Source of the DNA: Brachypterus glaber
Lineage: Eukaryota > Arthropoda > Insecta > Coleoptera > Kateretidae
Direction of reading: 5' to 3'
DNA: 64,000 nt
Assembly (NCBI GenBank): GCA_958510825.1
Contig: OY294050.1
Location: forward strand, 43,847,249 to 43,911,248
The translations under genes and the position numbers were made by a program. A model generated the notes under the pieces. The model did no database searches and had not been told where the DNA came from. It saw only the letters and a list, made by a program, of their open reading frames with translations. Shown here piece after piece: positions 11,179 through 22,061 of the stretch; position 1 is the first letter of the stretch; every line of letters begins with the position of its first letter.

Positions 11179-12148
11179 TAATGTGGTTTTTGCAGAACTT
11201 GATTATATCTTTTAGTTTTCGAGAAAATCGCTGGGTAAATACAGTTGGGACACCCGGTATAGTTTATATTAGGATACTAAGTTTTGTGTATAAATGTTCT
11301 GTTTGATTTCAACTGCTGGACAATAAATACATAAAGTTTATCTCGTTTTCACGCAAAAATTGTAAATGTCAATAAAAAAACGGACCGGTAGATTTTTTTA
11401 TGTTCACACAAAATCTTTCTTTAACCATTTTACCCACAGAAAACCAATGTGTCAAATATTTACTAATTTACTAATATCGTGTTTATAAATCAAATTTAAT
11501 TATAAATGGACATTAAATGATATCATTTTAACCCTTGTTTAATAGAAATGACACGAAATAGGGTAGTTGACACGTTTTCAGATAAAATCGCTTTCTGATA
11601 ACGTATTAAATTATGTATTGGTTGGTGTATTTTTTACATTAAGTCTCCAGATAAGCGAACAGCTTTAAAACTTCGCAGATATGACATTATTTAAGAAGTT
11701 CTCTAATCTCTGAGCCCGGGGTTTATGCTATTTTCTAACTTTTGTAAAGTGTCATATTCTAAAGTGTATAATTTTTGCACTACTAACCTTTAAAAAGAAC
11801 ATTATTGAGTTTGGTAACGTGAAAATTTCATTTCACGGTGAAATGATTCTTCAATACCAAAGCAACTTGATCTAAATACATTATATTTTATAGTGACTTT
11901 TATATTTAGGGATTTTATTTGAAATTTTGTTTATAATATTACATTATCAGATGCTAATACGTTTAATTATAAATAAAAAAACATATTCAAACTCAATTTA
12001 AATTATATTAATTATAATTAATCAATAATCAATCAATAATTATTGATTCGTATCTGGAGCAGTATGTAAGTCTTACTCTCAAATTACTTCCAGCTTGGGG
12101 CACTTGTGCAGGGTTTATTTGCAATATTTGGAATATGCTTTAAAGCTT
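11179..12148. other. AT-rich intergenic DNA, no gene seen
   Basis: No feature beyond a CACCCGGTATA end-like motif near 11252 (a similar one lies near 36068) and an AT-rich block of AATTA repeats at 12000-12050. Confidence 0.4.
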
Positions 12149-12776
12149 AGAGGTCAAACTTTATAACACCTGATCAAGTCCCTATTGATGATACAATAGT
12201 CGATACGGTCGATGACACGAAATTCTTGGGTCTGTGCCTAGATAAACACTTAGGTTGGACTCAACAGGTAGAGGAATTAACCAAGACGCTAAACAGGTCT
12301 GTATACAAAAGCCTTATGTCAACTTTGATATACTAAGATTGGTATACCATGCATACTTCCAATCTCTACTGAGATTTGGTATAATCTTCTGGGGTTTAAG
12401 TACAGATGTGGGGAATTTGTTTAACATAGAGAAACGAGCACTCAGAATCATGTTAGGGTTGAGGAATTCGGATCCTTGTAGAGGTTTGGACGACCTGCTC
12501 ACTCTAACTGGATACATATATGAAGGTTTGTTATTCATGTTCAAGAACAAGCACCTGTTCAGGGACATGATTTCACATAGTGACCGGAACCTCGAGTACA
12601 AGGTGCCTAGGCATAGGTTAGCGACTTACGAGAAGGGATGTTCCTACTCTGCCATAAGTATGTTCAACAAACTCCCTGTAAATATTAAAACCACCAAAAG
12701 CCTTAAAACTTTTAAGATACTATTCCGCTCCAAGTTGGTTGAATTGGAACCATATACTTTGTCTGACTACCTGTGA
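12149..12776 (+). pseudogene. LINE C-terminal fragment, frameshifted
   Basis: This is the region downstream of the reverse transcriptase domain of a non-LTR retrotransposon. One frame (12149-12336) reads TKFLGLCLDKHLGWTQQVEE, the characteristic block after the RT fingers and palm. A frameshift near 12330 moves the homology to a second frame that reads LRLVYHAYFQSLLRFG, IIFWG and later CSYSAISMFNKLP and ends at 12776. The palm with the YxDD motif is missing, so the copy is a 5'-truncated, dead fragment. It is unlike the other LINEs here in sequence; the clade is not assigned. Confidence 0.7.
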
Positions 12777-12831
12777 TAATTATTTTATTAATATTTTAAT
12801 GTGTATACCTAATTTTAAATTATCTATATAT

Positions 12832-13965
12832 CGTCGGCTTACAAGTAAAGAGCACTAAGTCCAAAAACATGGTTTTGAGATATTGACAAATTTAACTTTC
12901 ATTTTTGTTTTTTAATTTTTGTAATAATTGTTTTTGGAAAAAAAAACTACCGCAAATTCCAATGTGAATAATGTCTCATTTGCAGTTAAATAAAGAAAAA
13001 TTGAAGTAGTTTAATTCGACTAAATTTGAAAAAAAGACATGTGGTATAAGTAAAATACCACGACGTCGGTTTACAAGTAAAGAGCACTAAGTCAATAAAA
13101 TAATATAAAAACAACTATTAAAAATTAAAACCCTTCTATTATAATAAAAATATAATAATATAATATAAATAATTATTTAAACGTAATGTATAACTATAAA
13201 ATATAAAACTAGATTTTTAAAAGAAGGGTTTGGACTTTTTGATTGTTTAAAGAACTTTTCCAAAATTAATAAAAATAATTAATTATATGAAACTGCTTAC
13301 TATGCCAGAACTAAGACAGTTTTCAGAGGCCATCAGCTGTGCCGGCAAAGAAGCATATCCTAAAGTCAATAATTATAATGAATCATTATTAATGATAAAA
13401 CACTTCACGGTGCAACACCCCTCAGAAATGCACCGAGACTTTGAACTTAGTGTGAAGGCTTCAAATTTAGTTTTGAAATATTATCTGATAATAAAAAAAC
13501 CAATGCAAATGAAAATTAAATTATTACCTATACGTACACGTAAAAAGCATTATTATTTTACAGGTAAAGTTCTGTTTCTCTGTTCTGTCTCTATTCCATC
13601 AACTTTAACATAGCAAAATTTGAATGCGTTTGTCAGTAAAATAAATAACGTGATATTGTATCATATAAATGATTCAAGCAATTATATTTTTATAAATTAA
13701 CTCTTTTTAGAAAGTCGATTAGTGCAGAAACATTTAAAATAATCTACAAGTAAAACGCACTAAGTGACTTAGTGCCTATTGCCAGATAAAATTTTAATCA
13801 AAATCAAATTGGTGCTTTTTGTATAGTGGGTAACTCACTTGGCAGTCCACCCAGAAGTTAGTTCGGTTTACCTATAGATACATCATCAAAAATTAATTAC
13901 AGTGCCATTAAAATCCCATTTTTACAAAAAAAAGTGACTTAGTGCCTTTTACTTGTAAGCCGACG
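12832..13965. mobile_element. TIR element with repeated subterminal motif
   Basis: The ends CGTCGGCTTACAAGTAAAGA and TTTTACTTGTAAGCCGACG (about 31 bp of inverted repeat up to the CACTAAGTC block) are flanked by ATAT on both sides (12828-12831 and 13966-13969), a possible 4-bp duplication. The same motif recurs internally at about 13061-13094 (direct) and 13737-13781 (hairpin GCACTAAGTGACTTAGTGC). Such repeats often serve as transposase binding sites. A further fragment is at 548-611. Confidence 0.7.
13287..13613 (+). CDS. Uncharacterised small ORF inside the 12.8-kb TIR element
   Basis: A 108-codon frame begins MKLLTMPELRQFSEA and has more balanced composition than the surrounding DNA. I recognise no domain. 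It contains a splice-donor-like CAG|GTAAAG at about 13561-13569 just after KKHYYFTG, preceded by a pyrimidine-rich TTTTACAG. It could be an exon of a degraded element protein, with only the part up to the donor coding, or chance. Position inside the TIR element suggests it belongs to the element, not the host. Confidence 0.3.
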   Translation: MKLLTMPELRQFSEAISCAGKEAYPKVNNYNESLLMIKHFTVQHPSEMHRDFELSVKASNLVLKYYLIIKKPMQMKIKLLPIRTRKKHYYFTGKVLFLCSVSIPSTLT

Positions 13966-14178
13966 ATATTTATCTTATTTTATTTACACTTTTATTGTAA
14001 ACTCTACTTTTAATTACTAGTTGACGATTTTTCAGGTTCAGAATTGTCTATTCATAAACTACATATTGTGAATATTCCGTTTTTATTATGAAATAAACTT
14101 TGAGCAACTTTTACCCTCATAAAATACCCTTTCCTATATTTTCATATACCATTTACACTGTCGTAACGCTGGTGCTAA

Positions 14179-14329
14179 GGGAACGTTCAAGTATTACGTA
14201 ACGCAAATTTTAATAATTTTGGACCCCCTCCCCCTGTAACGCTATTTTCCTATACCATTAACATGGGCGTAACACTCCAAAATGACCCCCACCCCCCCTA
14301 GGAGCGTTACGTAATACTTGAACGTTCCC
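14179..14329. mobile_element. Short MITE with TAA duplication
   Basis: A perfect 26-bp inverted repeat (GGGAACGTTCAAGTATTACG at the left, inverse at the right) bounds a 151-bp C-rich core. TAA flanks both sides (14176-14178 and 14330-14332), as in PIF/Harbinger-derived MITEs. Confidence 0.85.
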
Positions 14330-14332
14330 TAA

Positions 14333-14782
14333 CCTCCCTCGCAGGTGTCTTGCGTAATATTTGAACAAAAGGAGTAGACGGAGAATTAATATCAACAATT
14401 ATTTTTAAAATTTATAAAAACTTATTTGTGCTATTAAGTAAATTGTATTATCAATATTTGTACTCGGCTTTTTTTATTATTAAATATTTAACTAGTACTT
14501 AGTTGAAATGACTTTGTAAATAGTATTAAAATAACGATCTAAGATATTACACAAAAACTCCTAGTAGGAAGCCAATTTATTAAAATAATCGCCTGTAGAT
14601 AGATATTTTTTGCTTCACCCGAGTAAAATCTTGCCTTAAAATTGATTATTTATTTGATTGCTTTTTTATTTTTTTCAACGGAAAAGAATTTTCAGCGAAA
14701 AAATATTTGTCTGCCTGGGATGATTGTGTCTCAACAACTAGAGCTTTGAACTTAAGACTTTAAAGAAAGAGATTTCTTATAC
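14333..14782. other. AT-rich intergenic DNA, no gene seen
   Basis: No ORF, repeat or RNA gene recognised. Confidence 0.4.
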
Positions 14783-14784
14783 TA

Positions 14785-15599
14785 CACGGTAAAAATAAAT
14801 TACATAATCCGTAAATGGTAATATGTTGCCATAGACCGGAATGGTAAAAATTACAAGTCCATAATGGTAATATTTTGCATAGACCGGAACGCTAAAAATT
14901 ACATAGTCCAGAATGGTAATATAAGTCCAAAATGGGTTGGACTTGAAATTTGAAAAAAAATATTTACTACTTACAAAATGTTTGTTCCAAATTACAAGTC
15001 TCTGTGTCAAAGCCTTTTTGAAATATCGTGGCGTAAAGTTCATTTGGTTTAATAAACCAAACGATTTGCACCCTTAATACGAGTATAAACTGTTTATATC
15101 TTTCTTTAAAGATCTATTGGTTGATAAAGATCGTAATTTATAATGAACGTAAATTTTAGGCCACAAATAAAGCATTTAAATATCGTACATAAATAATATT
15201 TACCTTTTTTTACACTTCTAACACTTAAACCTAGCAGCATGCGTCGCTATCTCTCTAACAACAATATTAAACGGTCCGTCTTATGATGCGACGCCTTCTT
15301 GGTTATTGTCCAAAGCGCACGCGGGTCTTAAAATAACATAGCCCGACATTGTAAAATCATGTAAAAATATGTAAATCACTGTAAATATATTTTTTACATT
15401 ATTTTACATTCTTTTACATTCTTTTACATTATTTTACATTCTTTTACATTCTTTTACATTCTTTTACATTCTTTTACATTCTTTTACAGTATTTTACATA
15501 AATTCATGAATTATGCATGGTCCAGAATAGTAAATTTACTGTTCCGTACTATGTAAATTCATGTATTTTTATATTATTTTACATGCAGTTTTTACAGTG
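14785..15599. mobile_element. MITE A, copy 1 (815 bp), TA duplication
   Basis: The ends CACGGTAAAAAT and ATTTTTACAGTG-type sequence are flanked by TA (14783-14784, 15600-15601). The left part has tandem ~50-bp units with GCATAGACCGGAA and TTACATAGTCCA; the right part has a 10-bp tandem array (15391-15490, unit NTTTTACATT). A second copy spans 25217-28143. No transposase frame. Confidence 0.8.
15391..15490 (+). repeat. 10-bp tandem repeat within MITE A
   Basis: Ten uninterrupted decamers of the form (C/A)TTTTACATT. The homologous stretch in the second MITE copy is 27957-28050 and is less regular. Confidence 0.9.
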
Positions 15600-15601
15600 T
15601 A

Positions 15602-15936
15602 TAAAGTTCTCGGTTGGTATTAGGTTTGTTTCAGGTACAAAATTTACCGTGTTTGGTAGATTCTCCTACTTTCATAGAACGTTAAAATAAATAAATAAAT
15701 AATCTTTTTTCACTTCTAGCTTTAGAACATACCATTATTTATCATGTTTTCAGACTGTGAAATCATTTTTTTCTACGACTGCTTTAGAATGTAAGCAAAT
15801 ACTCACACTTTTCAAACACAGAATGAATCCATTCTATCTCTAGATACGGTATGAATATTCCGTATCTAGTGTTAGAATGGGCACATGTAGTGCCATCTCT
15901 TGTTTATAAAATTAAAGAAAACTGTAGCAAAATTAG

Positions 15937-15938
<2 letters not shown>
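15602..15938. other. Intergenic, one strong hairpin
   Basis: A hairpin at 15829-15880 has an outer ATTCTA/TAGAAT stem and an inner TAGATACGG/CCGTATCTA stem. Nothing else seen. Confidence 0.5.

Positions 15939-16009
<71 letters not shown>
15939..16009. repeat. (AT)n microsatellite
   Basis: About 35 uninterrupted AT dinucleotides. Confidence 0.97.
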
Positions 16010-16010
<1 letters not shown>

Positions 16011-16453
16011 CCATGAAATATTGAATAATTTAATGCAATTTAAAGTTTTGCGTTAAAATTACATAAAGTTTATTAGTTTTTCTTAATATTTGACCAGTTT
16101 TTTATCAATTTAGTTCAAAAAATTGAAACTGCTCCATCTATTGTTAAATATTTAAACCTGATATATGTCACAACAATCTGACATAACCTTCAATTTTTGC
16201 ATTATATTTTGGAAATATGTGCTAAAATTACATAAAAATCTTTTTTAAGTACTGATTTGATAAAATTATTAAATAACATTAATTGATTTATTTAAAAATA
16301 TGTGCTTTGTTGCATTTACAATGTCGAGTCACAAAAAACGTTGTTTTTTACCTTGTCCGCAGTTTAAAGCCATACAGTGTTTCATATTTGCAGTCGAAGA
16401 AAAAGTATAGTCTACAACACGCGCGGAATATTTTCTATTCCATACTAGTTATA
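16010..16453. other. AT-rich intergenic DNA, no gene seen
   Basis: No supported coding or repeat feature. Confidence 0.4.
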
Positions 16454-17027
16454 GAATATACTATTCTTCACCTATAGCAATAATAATTTTTTCTCTTCTA
16501 GTAGGAGTAAATTTTATAAACAATTGATTTCTGTCACTTTAGATGTTTCAGTTCTTTGTGCAATTTTTACTAATTATACCCAAGAAAATAGCTTGAAATA
16601 ACTTTTTATTTATTAAATATAATTAATTATAATTATTACCAATTAATACAATCAATAATTAGCTAAATATTATAAAAGAAAATAAAAAAAAACTAAATTT
16701 TTAAACGTCAGTTCAAAGTATTTATTTGAGCAAATGTCACTGATCAAGGCTACTTAATTTTTATGAAAATTTCAAGAAATATAATTTTTGTTAATAATTT
16801 ATTTTATTATTTGAATACAAATAGTGCTAGTAGTGAAAAAACTAATATATAAACTACGGTAGAGAAGACTATTATAGCCTCGCATACTTAAATCCCTCAC
16901 TGCTACGCAGCTCAGGATTTAACACGCTCGGCTATAAAAAGTCCAAATGTCTTCTCTACCTTGGTATATAATTACTATTCTTTACCTATAGCAATAATTT
17001 TTTCTCTTCTAGTAGGAGTAAATAAAT
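16454..17027. repeat. Direct repeats flanking a complex hairpin
   Basis: The ~57-bp block with CACCTATAGCAATAATAATT and TCTTCTAGTAGGAGTAAA at 16454-16512 recurs at 16970-17027. Between them, 16853-16966 folds as a nested hairpin (TACGGTAGAGAAGAC with GTCTTCTCTACC, then TATAGCC with GGCTATA) with a CG-containing apex. The arrangement could be a short duplication or a retroposed repeat; no ORF. Confidence 0.5.
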
Positions 17028-17524
17028 AATATACACCTTAAACTATTAATATACATATAATTTTCTTATCTTAATATTTTAAATCACTCACAATAAAAAA
17101 AAATATTTAACACATTGACATTTTTTGGATTATCTTGCTGCTCTTGTAACTTATTGCTTTTAAGTTTACAAATCATAAATGGGAGTTTTGTAACGCAGAG
17201 GTTAATCTCGGTTTGGTGCAGAAAACTATTTTACTTTTTGAGATACAAGCACTTCGACAACTTACCCCTGCGACAACTAGCCTCGGTCACCCCTACTTTA
17301 GACCTATTTTGTTTAATTTTTGCAACTCCAATAAAGACGACTTTTGGCTACCGAACCGGCTTTTCTGGCCTAAAGTACAATATTTATTCAAAGTGCAACT
17401 GTTTATCCAGTTCAATTTTAAACTAACTTTTTTAGTATGTCAACTACTCCATTGTCAAATAAATGAAGTCCAATTTACATGATAAATTTTTCTGTTCCTA
17501 TTTTTTTGAATTCAGTTGTAGTAT
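17028..17524. other. AT-rich intergenic DNA, no gene seen
   Basis: Two overlapping open frames of about 100 codons occur at 17115-17482, but neither shows a recognisable domain or codon bias. Confidence 0.35.
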
Positions 17525-17598
17525 TAGGGTGGACCTTAATTTTTTTATTACTTTAAAATTTTCATTCTGTTGTTACTAGAACATCCTGAAAATACATA

Positions 17599-18297
17599 CA
17601 GTGCGGTCCAAAAGTCACCCCCCCCCTTTTAACGTTCGAACGAGTTGAGATATCGACTTCAAATTTATAACTCTTAAATAAGACAACTTAAACTATCTTT
17701 TAGAATATATTTGATATTTTCAGCTCTTAAAATGTGGGCAGGGGTGCATGGGGGCATTTTTTTAAATGGAAAGGGGGGTCGTGTGATACATCATTTTAAA
17801 GCTTATAAAATTCTCTATTTAAACTAACATTTTTAAATTTTTTAAAAATGTTTTTTTAAGGTTTTGATTTTTCAATTTTTTGTGCTAAAACATTAGATTT
17901 TTAAGTTTTTTTTTATAAATTTTTATTTATGTCAACTAAAATTAGTCTAAAAGTATAATTAACATTTTTTTATGATGAAATTAGGCATTTTTAAAAAATT
18001 ATTTGTTTTTTTTTAGAGGAATTTTGACATTAATATCCATTTTCAACCCCATTTTAAACCCATTTTTTTTTATTTAAAAATATGGAGTTAAATAAGCTTT
18101 AAAATGATGTATTACACGATTCCATTTAAAAAAATGTGCCCCCATGCCCCCCTGTCCACATTTTAAGAGCTGAAAGTATTAAATATATGCTAAAAGATAT
18201 AGTTTAAATTGTTTTATTTAAAAGTTCCAAATTTGAAGTCGATATCTCAACTGGTTCAAAAGTTAAGAGGGGGGGGGGTGACTTTTGGACCGCTCTG
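17599..18297. mobile_element. Nested palindromic element, TA duplication
   Basis: A 699-bp element with inverted arms of about 240 bp. The ends CAGTGCGGTCCAAAAGTCAC and GTGACTTTTGGACCGCTCTG are flanked by TA (17597-17598, 18298-18299). Poly-C/poly-G runs lie just inside the ends. No ORF. Confidence 0.85.
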
Positions 18298-18611
18298 TAT
18301 GAGGGTGATCAAACTTCTTTAAGGGTCCAAATTGAACCCATAAAATCGTTATATTACGCAATAATCGTGAAAAATCGTTGAAAATGGACTGTACTTTTTG
18401 TGTGTTGAAAATTGAAAAGCCTTGAAACCCTAATGTTTCCTTTTGAGGGTACAAAATTATGTGCCAAATTTCAAAATGATCAAAAGATTATATCGATTAT
18501 GCCGAAAATCCGCCAAAGTTGCCCCTAAACCACTAAATTTGCCAATTTCCAACATAAATGTAAGAACCGTTAAAAAAGCATTTAAAAAATATGTCAATCT
18601 GGACAACTTAA

Positions 18612-18880
18612 TTTTCTTCTTCTTCTTCTTCTTTCTTTATTATGGCCTTTTCTCAGTGAGATAATTAGCCAGATCCCTCTTAGTTACTCAATTCACCAAG
18701 AGTGGTTCTTGTCTGGCTTTTCGCCATGCCCACTCCTGTTTTAAATATATAAAATTTCCAGTCTTCTGTAAGACCTTTTCTTTTTCTTTTCCTTCTTTCC
18801 TTTTCGTGTTTACTGTTGGTTGTGTTAGCTGTTGCCAAGGCAGTTTTTTCTAATTTGTAAATATATTTGCGCATGCGCTA
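18612..18880 (-). mobile_element. Possible retroposon 3' end with GAA tail
   Basis: Read on the minus strand, AATAAAG is followed by a run of GAA repeats (18614-18645), as in a LINE or SINE tail. A basic open frame (minus, 18680-18874) includes GVGMAKSQTRTTLGELSN, without a domain I recognise. The 5' limit is unknown. Confidence 0.4.
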
Positions 18881-19659
18881 GTATATAAAAAATTTTGTAC
18901 GTATAAAAACTTCTTCACGTGTTAGTTGCTTCCAAATCAAAATTTATCAGCATTATAAATGATTAAAAAACATAAAATTCCCTTCTTACTCCAATATAAT
19001 CACATGTTCGTCATTTTACTGCACATCTTCCATACAATCACTATAAAATATATAAAATCGATTCTTGGGGCATATCTAAGATAGCAAATAAATAAATAAA
19101 TAACTAATACTAAAAGACTTGTTGCTAGAAAATTAAACGCGCTTAACGTATTACTAATTTCTGCCGAAAGTACATCTTACTCGTTTCACGGATGAAAAGC
19201 AACTGAAGTTAATTTTATTTAATGCACATTAATAATAAAAAGAATTTGACAAAAACAAAATGAGCCAAGCACCAAATAAGAGGCCTTTTTGGGTGCTCTT
19301 AGCTTGTTTTTGTTAAATTGTTTTAAATTATTAATATACATAAAATTAAATTGTGAAGTCCAGATTGACATATTTTTTAAATGCATTTTTAGCTGAGAAA
19401 CGCATTTATGGTGGAAATTTGTCAAATTTAGTGTTTTAGGGGCAACTTTGGCGGATTTTCGGCACCTGATAAAATCTTTTGATCATTTTGAAATTTGGCA
19501 CATAATTTTGTACACTCAATAGGAAAAAATTAAGATTTCAAGGCTTTTAAATTTTCCACTGATACAAAAAGTACCGTCCATTTTTAACGATTTTTTCAGG
19601 ATGTTCTAGATACACCAGAATGAAAATTTTAAAATAGTAAAAAAATAAGGTCCACCCTA

Positions 19660-20170
19660 TTGTAATATATGTCTCGTCTACGTCCTAGACTGGCTCTTTT
19701 CCATAACAATGGCGGTAAGTGTGCTTTTCATTTTATTCAAGATGCGTCTTTCAGCAATCAGGATAATTCCTCAGGGAATCACACGAATTACGTCACATGT
19801 ATATCCCTCAGGATGCTGCGTGCGTGTCATACGGCTGCTCTCTATTTTCTTGGAATGAAGTGCTAGGTTATGAAAGATGGTGGAGAGGTGTGAGGCGTAA
19901 TATCTCCCAGGAGAACGTCAGCTGATTGCTCGACAACTACCAACGAATTGTCATAAACCCCGCTTTCGTTTATATTTGAGGGTTACCCATTTTAGTCGCC
20001 CACTTAAGGCCTAAAGGTCTTTCTCGTCTATAAATAGATTTTTAATTTTACAGCGTCTCCTTGCGAACAATCATATGTAAATTCGTTTTTATATAGAGAC
20101 AAAAATGTTCTTCACTGTTCTTTAAATGTGGCGCTTATTGTATAGCATTACGCACTAGATTGAAAACAGT
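19660..20170. other. Less AT-rich intergenic stretch, no gene called
   Basis: Composition is more balanced than its neighbours. An ATGGCG|GTAAGT context at 19710-19721 resembles a start codon beside a splice donor, but no frame has recognisable homology. Confidence 0.35.
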
Positions 20171-20926
20171 TGTGATTTATTTTCTGTAAGTTACATCGGC
20201 ACTTAGTGCTACTAAGAGTGTTGATGTATTGAAATCTTCGCCGAAAAGTCAAAATCTTTGACCACGTTTTTTTCACTTTTCTCGACGTTTTAGACCATTC
20301 TTAAAAATGGGTAAAACTCCTATTTTTAGCGTTTTTTGTTTATAATTGGAAGTTATTATTGTATTTGGTTAATTTAGCACTTATATAAAAGATAATTTTA
20401 AATTGGTCAAAAAATATTATAAACAACGTTTTCCTAAAACGCATCGTTTTCGAGATATTGGCGTTTAAAGCAGTAAAAGGTTTTTTCAGCGTATCTTACA
20501 TACAGGGTTATTCACGGAAGTGGCCTATTAAACGTTTATGGAGAACCAATAACTTTGAAAGTCTGCTAATTTGCACTTTGGGGTTTTTGAATATGGGCAA
20601 TCGATTAAAAATGTTTTCATGCTTGTGCCACTTCCGGTTGTACCGGAAGTGGCACTCAACTTTAATTTTTTAAATGGAACACCCCATATATTTTTTAATT
20701 TTTTAAATTTGCATAAAATTTGCTTTATTTTAATGTATAACACGTTATGTCCATTTCCAGTAGTTTTTGAGTTATTCAAGTTTTTAGCGAAAAATAAGCA
20801 AATTCAAGCACCCCTAAAAACAATAATTTCTCCTTGATTTTTTAAATTGAAGAAAAGTTGTTTTGTATTTTGCTCAATGATGGTTAAGCGAATCATTCTA
20901 AGCTAAAATGGAATCCAAAATTTATA

Positions 20927-22061
20927 CAGGGTGTCTGAAAAAGCAGGTCAAACTTAACAAAATTAAAATAGCCATAACTCTTTTTTTTTAAATGACACCC
21001 TACATTTTTTTTGTATTTGTTTAAATAGAGAATTCAATTTTCTTTAAAATAAGTATAGGATACCCTATACCTAACTTTAACCCTTTTCGAGCTATTTGCA
21101 AATTAATGTGAAAAAGAAGTATTTTGCAGTATTTCTGCAATTACGTAAATTTTTAAAATTGTATTGTGTTTTTATTTCTTTTAACCTAAATGTTATCGTT
21201 CTTATCGTGATAAATTAGTGTAAAATAATGGCAGAGGCTTATTCTTACCCTGTTATTTTGGATTTATTTGCTATTTTTGGTGAAAATGATAAAATAATTA
21301 GTAGAACCTGCAGAAACTTTAATACAAAATATCCTGATTTACCAAGAATGTCATGTAAAAAATTTAGAAGAATACACAAAAATTTTTCGCAATTTGGAAA
21401 AGAAAATGCAGTGAAATCTCTTACGAAACCAATTACAAACAACGAAAATAACGAAGTCAATGTTTTGGGTTACTTTTATGCATATCCACATGCCTCAATT
21501 CCTGCAGCTAGTTACGACTTGGGAATTTCCTATTCAAGCATCCAAAGAATTTTAAAAAACCACAAGATGCACGATTACAAAAAGCAAAAAATACAGGCCT
21601 TAAAACCTAATGATTTTCAAAATAGAGTGGACTTTTGTGAAAATCTTTTGATAAATATTCAAGAAAAACCAAACTTTTTAAAAAGAATAATTTGGACGGA
21701 CGAGGCTAAATTTTCTCAACAGGGTATTTTTAACAGAAGAAATGTACACTACTGGGCGCATGAAAATCCAGTTTTAAGGTAAATATAATGATCTTTGAGG
21801 TAAATAAATAAAAATCGATTAATTTTTCTGGCCTATTTTATAAAATATAACAAATTTTAACAGAAATACGGCTGTTTCACAATAATTTTTCAAATAGCTC
21901 AAAAACGGTTAAAGTTAGGTATAGGGTATCCTATACTTATTTTAAAGCAAATTGAATTCTCTATTTAACCAAATAAAAAAAAATGTAGGGTGCCATTTAA
22001 AAAAAATGAGTTATGGCTATATTAAATTTGTTAGATTTGACCTGCTTTTTCAGACACCCTG
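20927..22061 (+). mobile_element. Mariner-like element with ~185-bp TIRs
   Basis: The ends CAGGGTGTCTGAAAAAGCAG and its inverse are flanked by TA (20925-20926, 22062-22063). Arms of about 185 bp (20927-21110, 21880-22061) surround a transposase fragment. The size, 1135 bp, is below that of complete mariner elements with a ~340-residue transposase. Confidence 0.85.
21228..21782 (+). CDS. Tc1/mariner-type transposase, N-terminal part only
   Basis: A 184-codon frame. Residues ~1-60 (YSYPVILDLFAIFGENDKII) look like the first helix-turn-helix of the SETMAR-like transposases common in arthropods; residues ~80-125 (IPAASYDLGISYSSIQRIL) look like the second. The motif RIIWTDEAKFSQQG near residue 150 holds the first catalytic Asp of the DDE/D domain. 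The second and third acidic residues are absent because the right TIR begins about 100 bp later. The end VLR meets AAG|GTAAAT (21777-21785), a plausible donor, and TTTTAACAG at 21854-21862 a plausible acceptor, but no catalytic exon follows. It could bind DNA but not catalyse transposition. Confidence 0.75.
   Translation: MAEAYSYPVILDLFAIFGENDKIISRTCRNFNTKYPDLPRMSCKKFRRIHKNFSQFGKENAVKSLTKPITNNENNEVNVLGYFYAYPHASIPAASYDLGISYSSIQRILKNHKMHDYKKQKIQALKPNDFQNRVDFCENLLINIQEKPNFLKRIIWTDEAKFSQQGIFNRRNVHYWAHENPVLR

Larger units (their letters stand above)
17527..19657. mobile_element. Outer fold-back element with nested insertions
   Basis: The ends GGGTGGACCTTAATTTTTTT and its inverse (TAAGGTCCACCC) are flanked by TA (17525-17526, 19658-19659). 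The arms stay complementary for about 350 bp: left 17527-17598 plus 18300-18605, right about 19350-19657, including AACTTTGGCGGATTTTCGGC and its inverse. The left arm is interrupted 72 bp from its tip by another TA-type element. The centre (18606-19300) holds a retroposon tail. Confidence 0.75.

Noticed and set aside
17115..17482. Two overlapping ~100-codon frames
   Set aside because: No domain, no codon bias, and the frames overlap each other.
19669..19866. Possible first exon with ATGGCG|GTAAGT
   Set aside because: No recognisable protein, and no matching acceptor or downstream exon.
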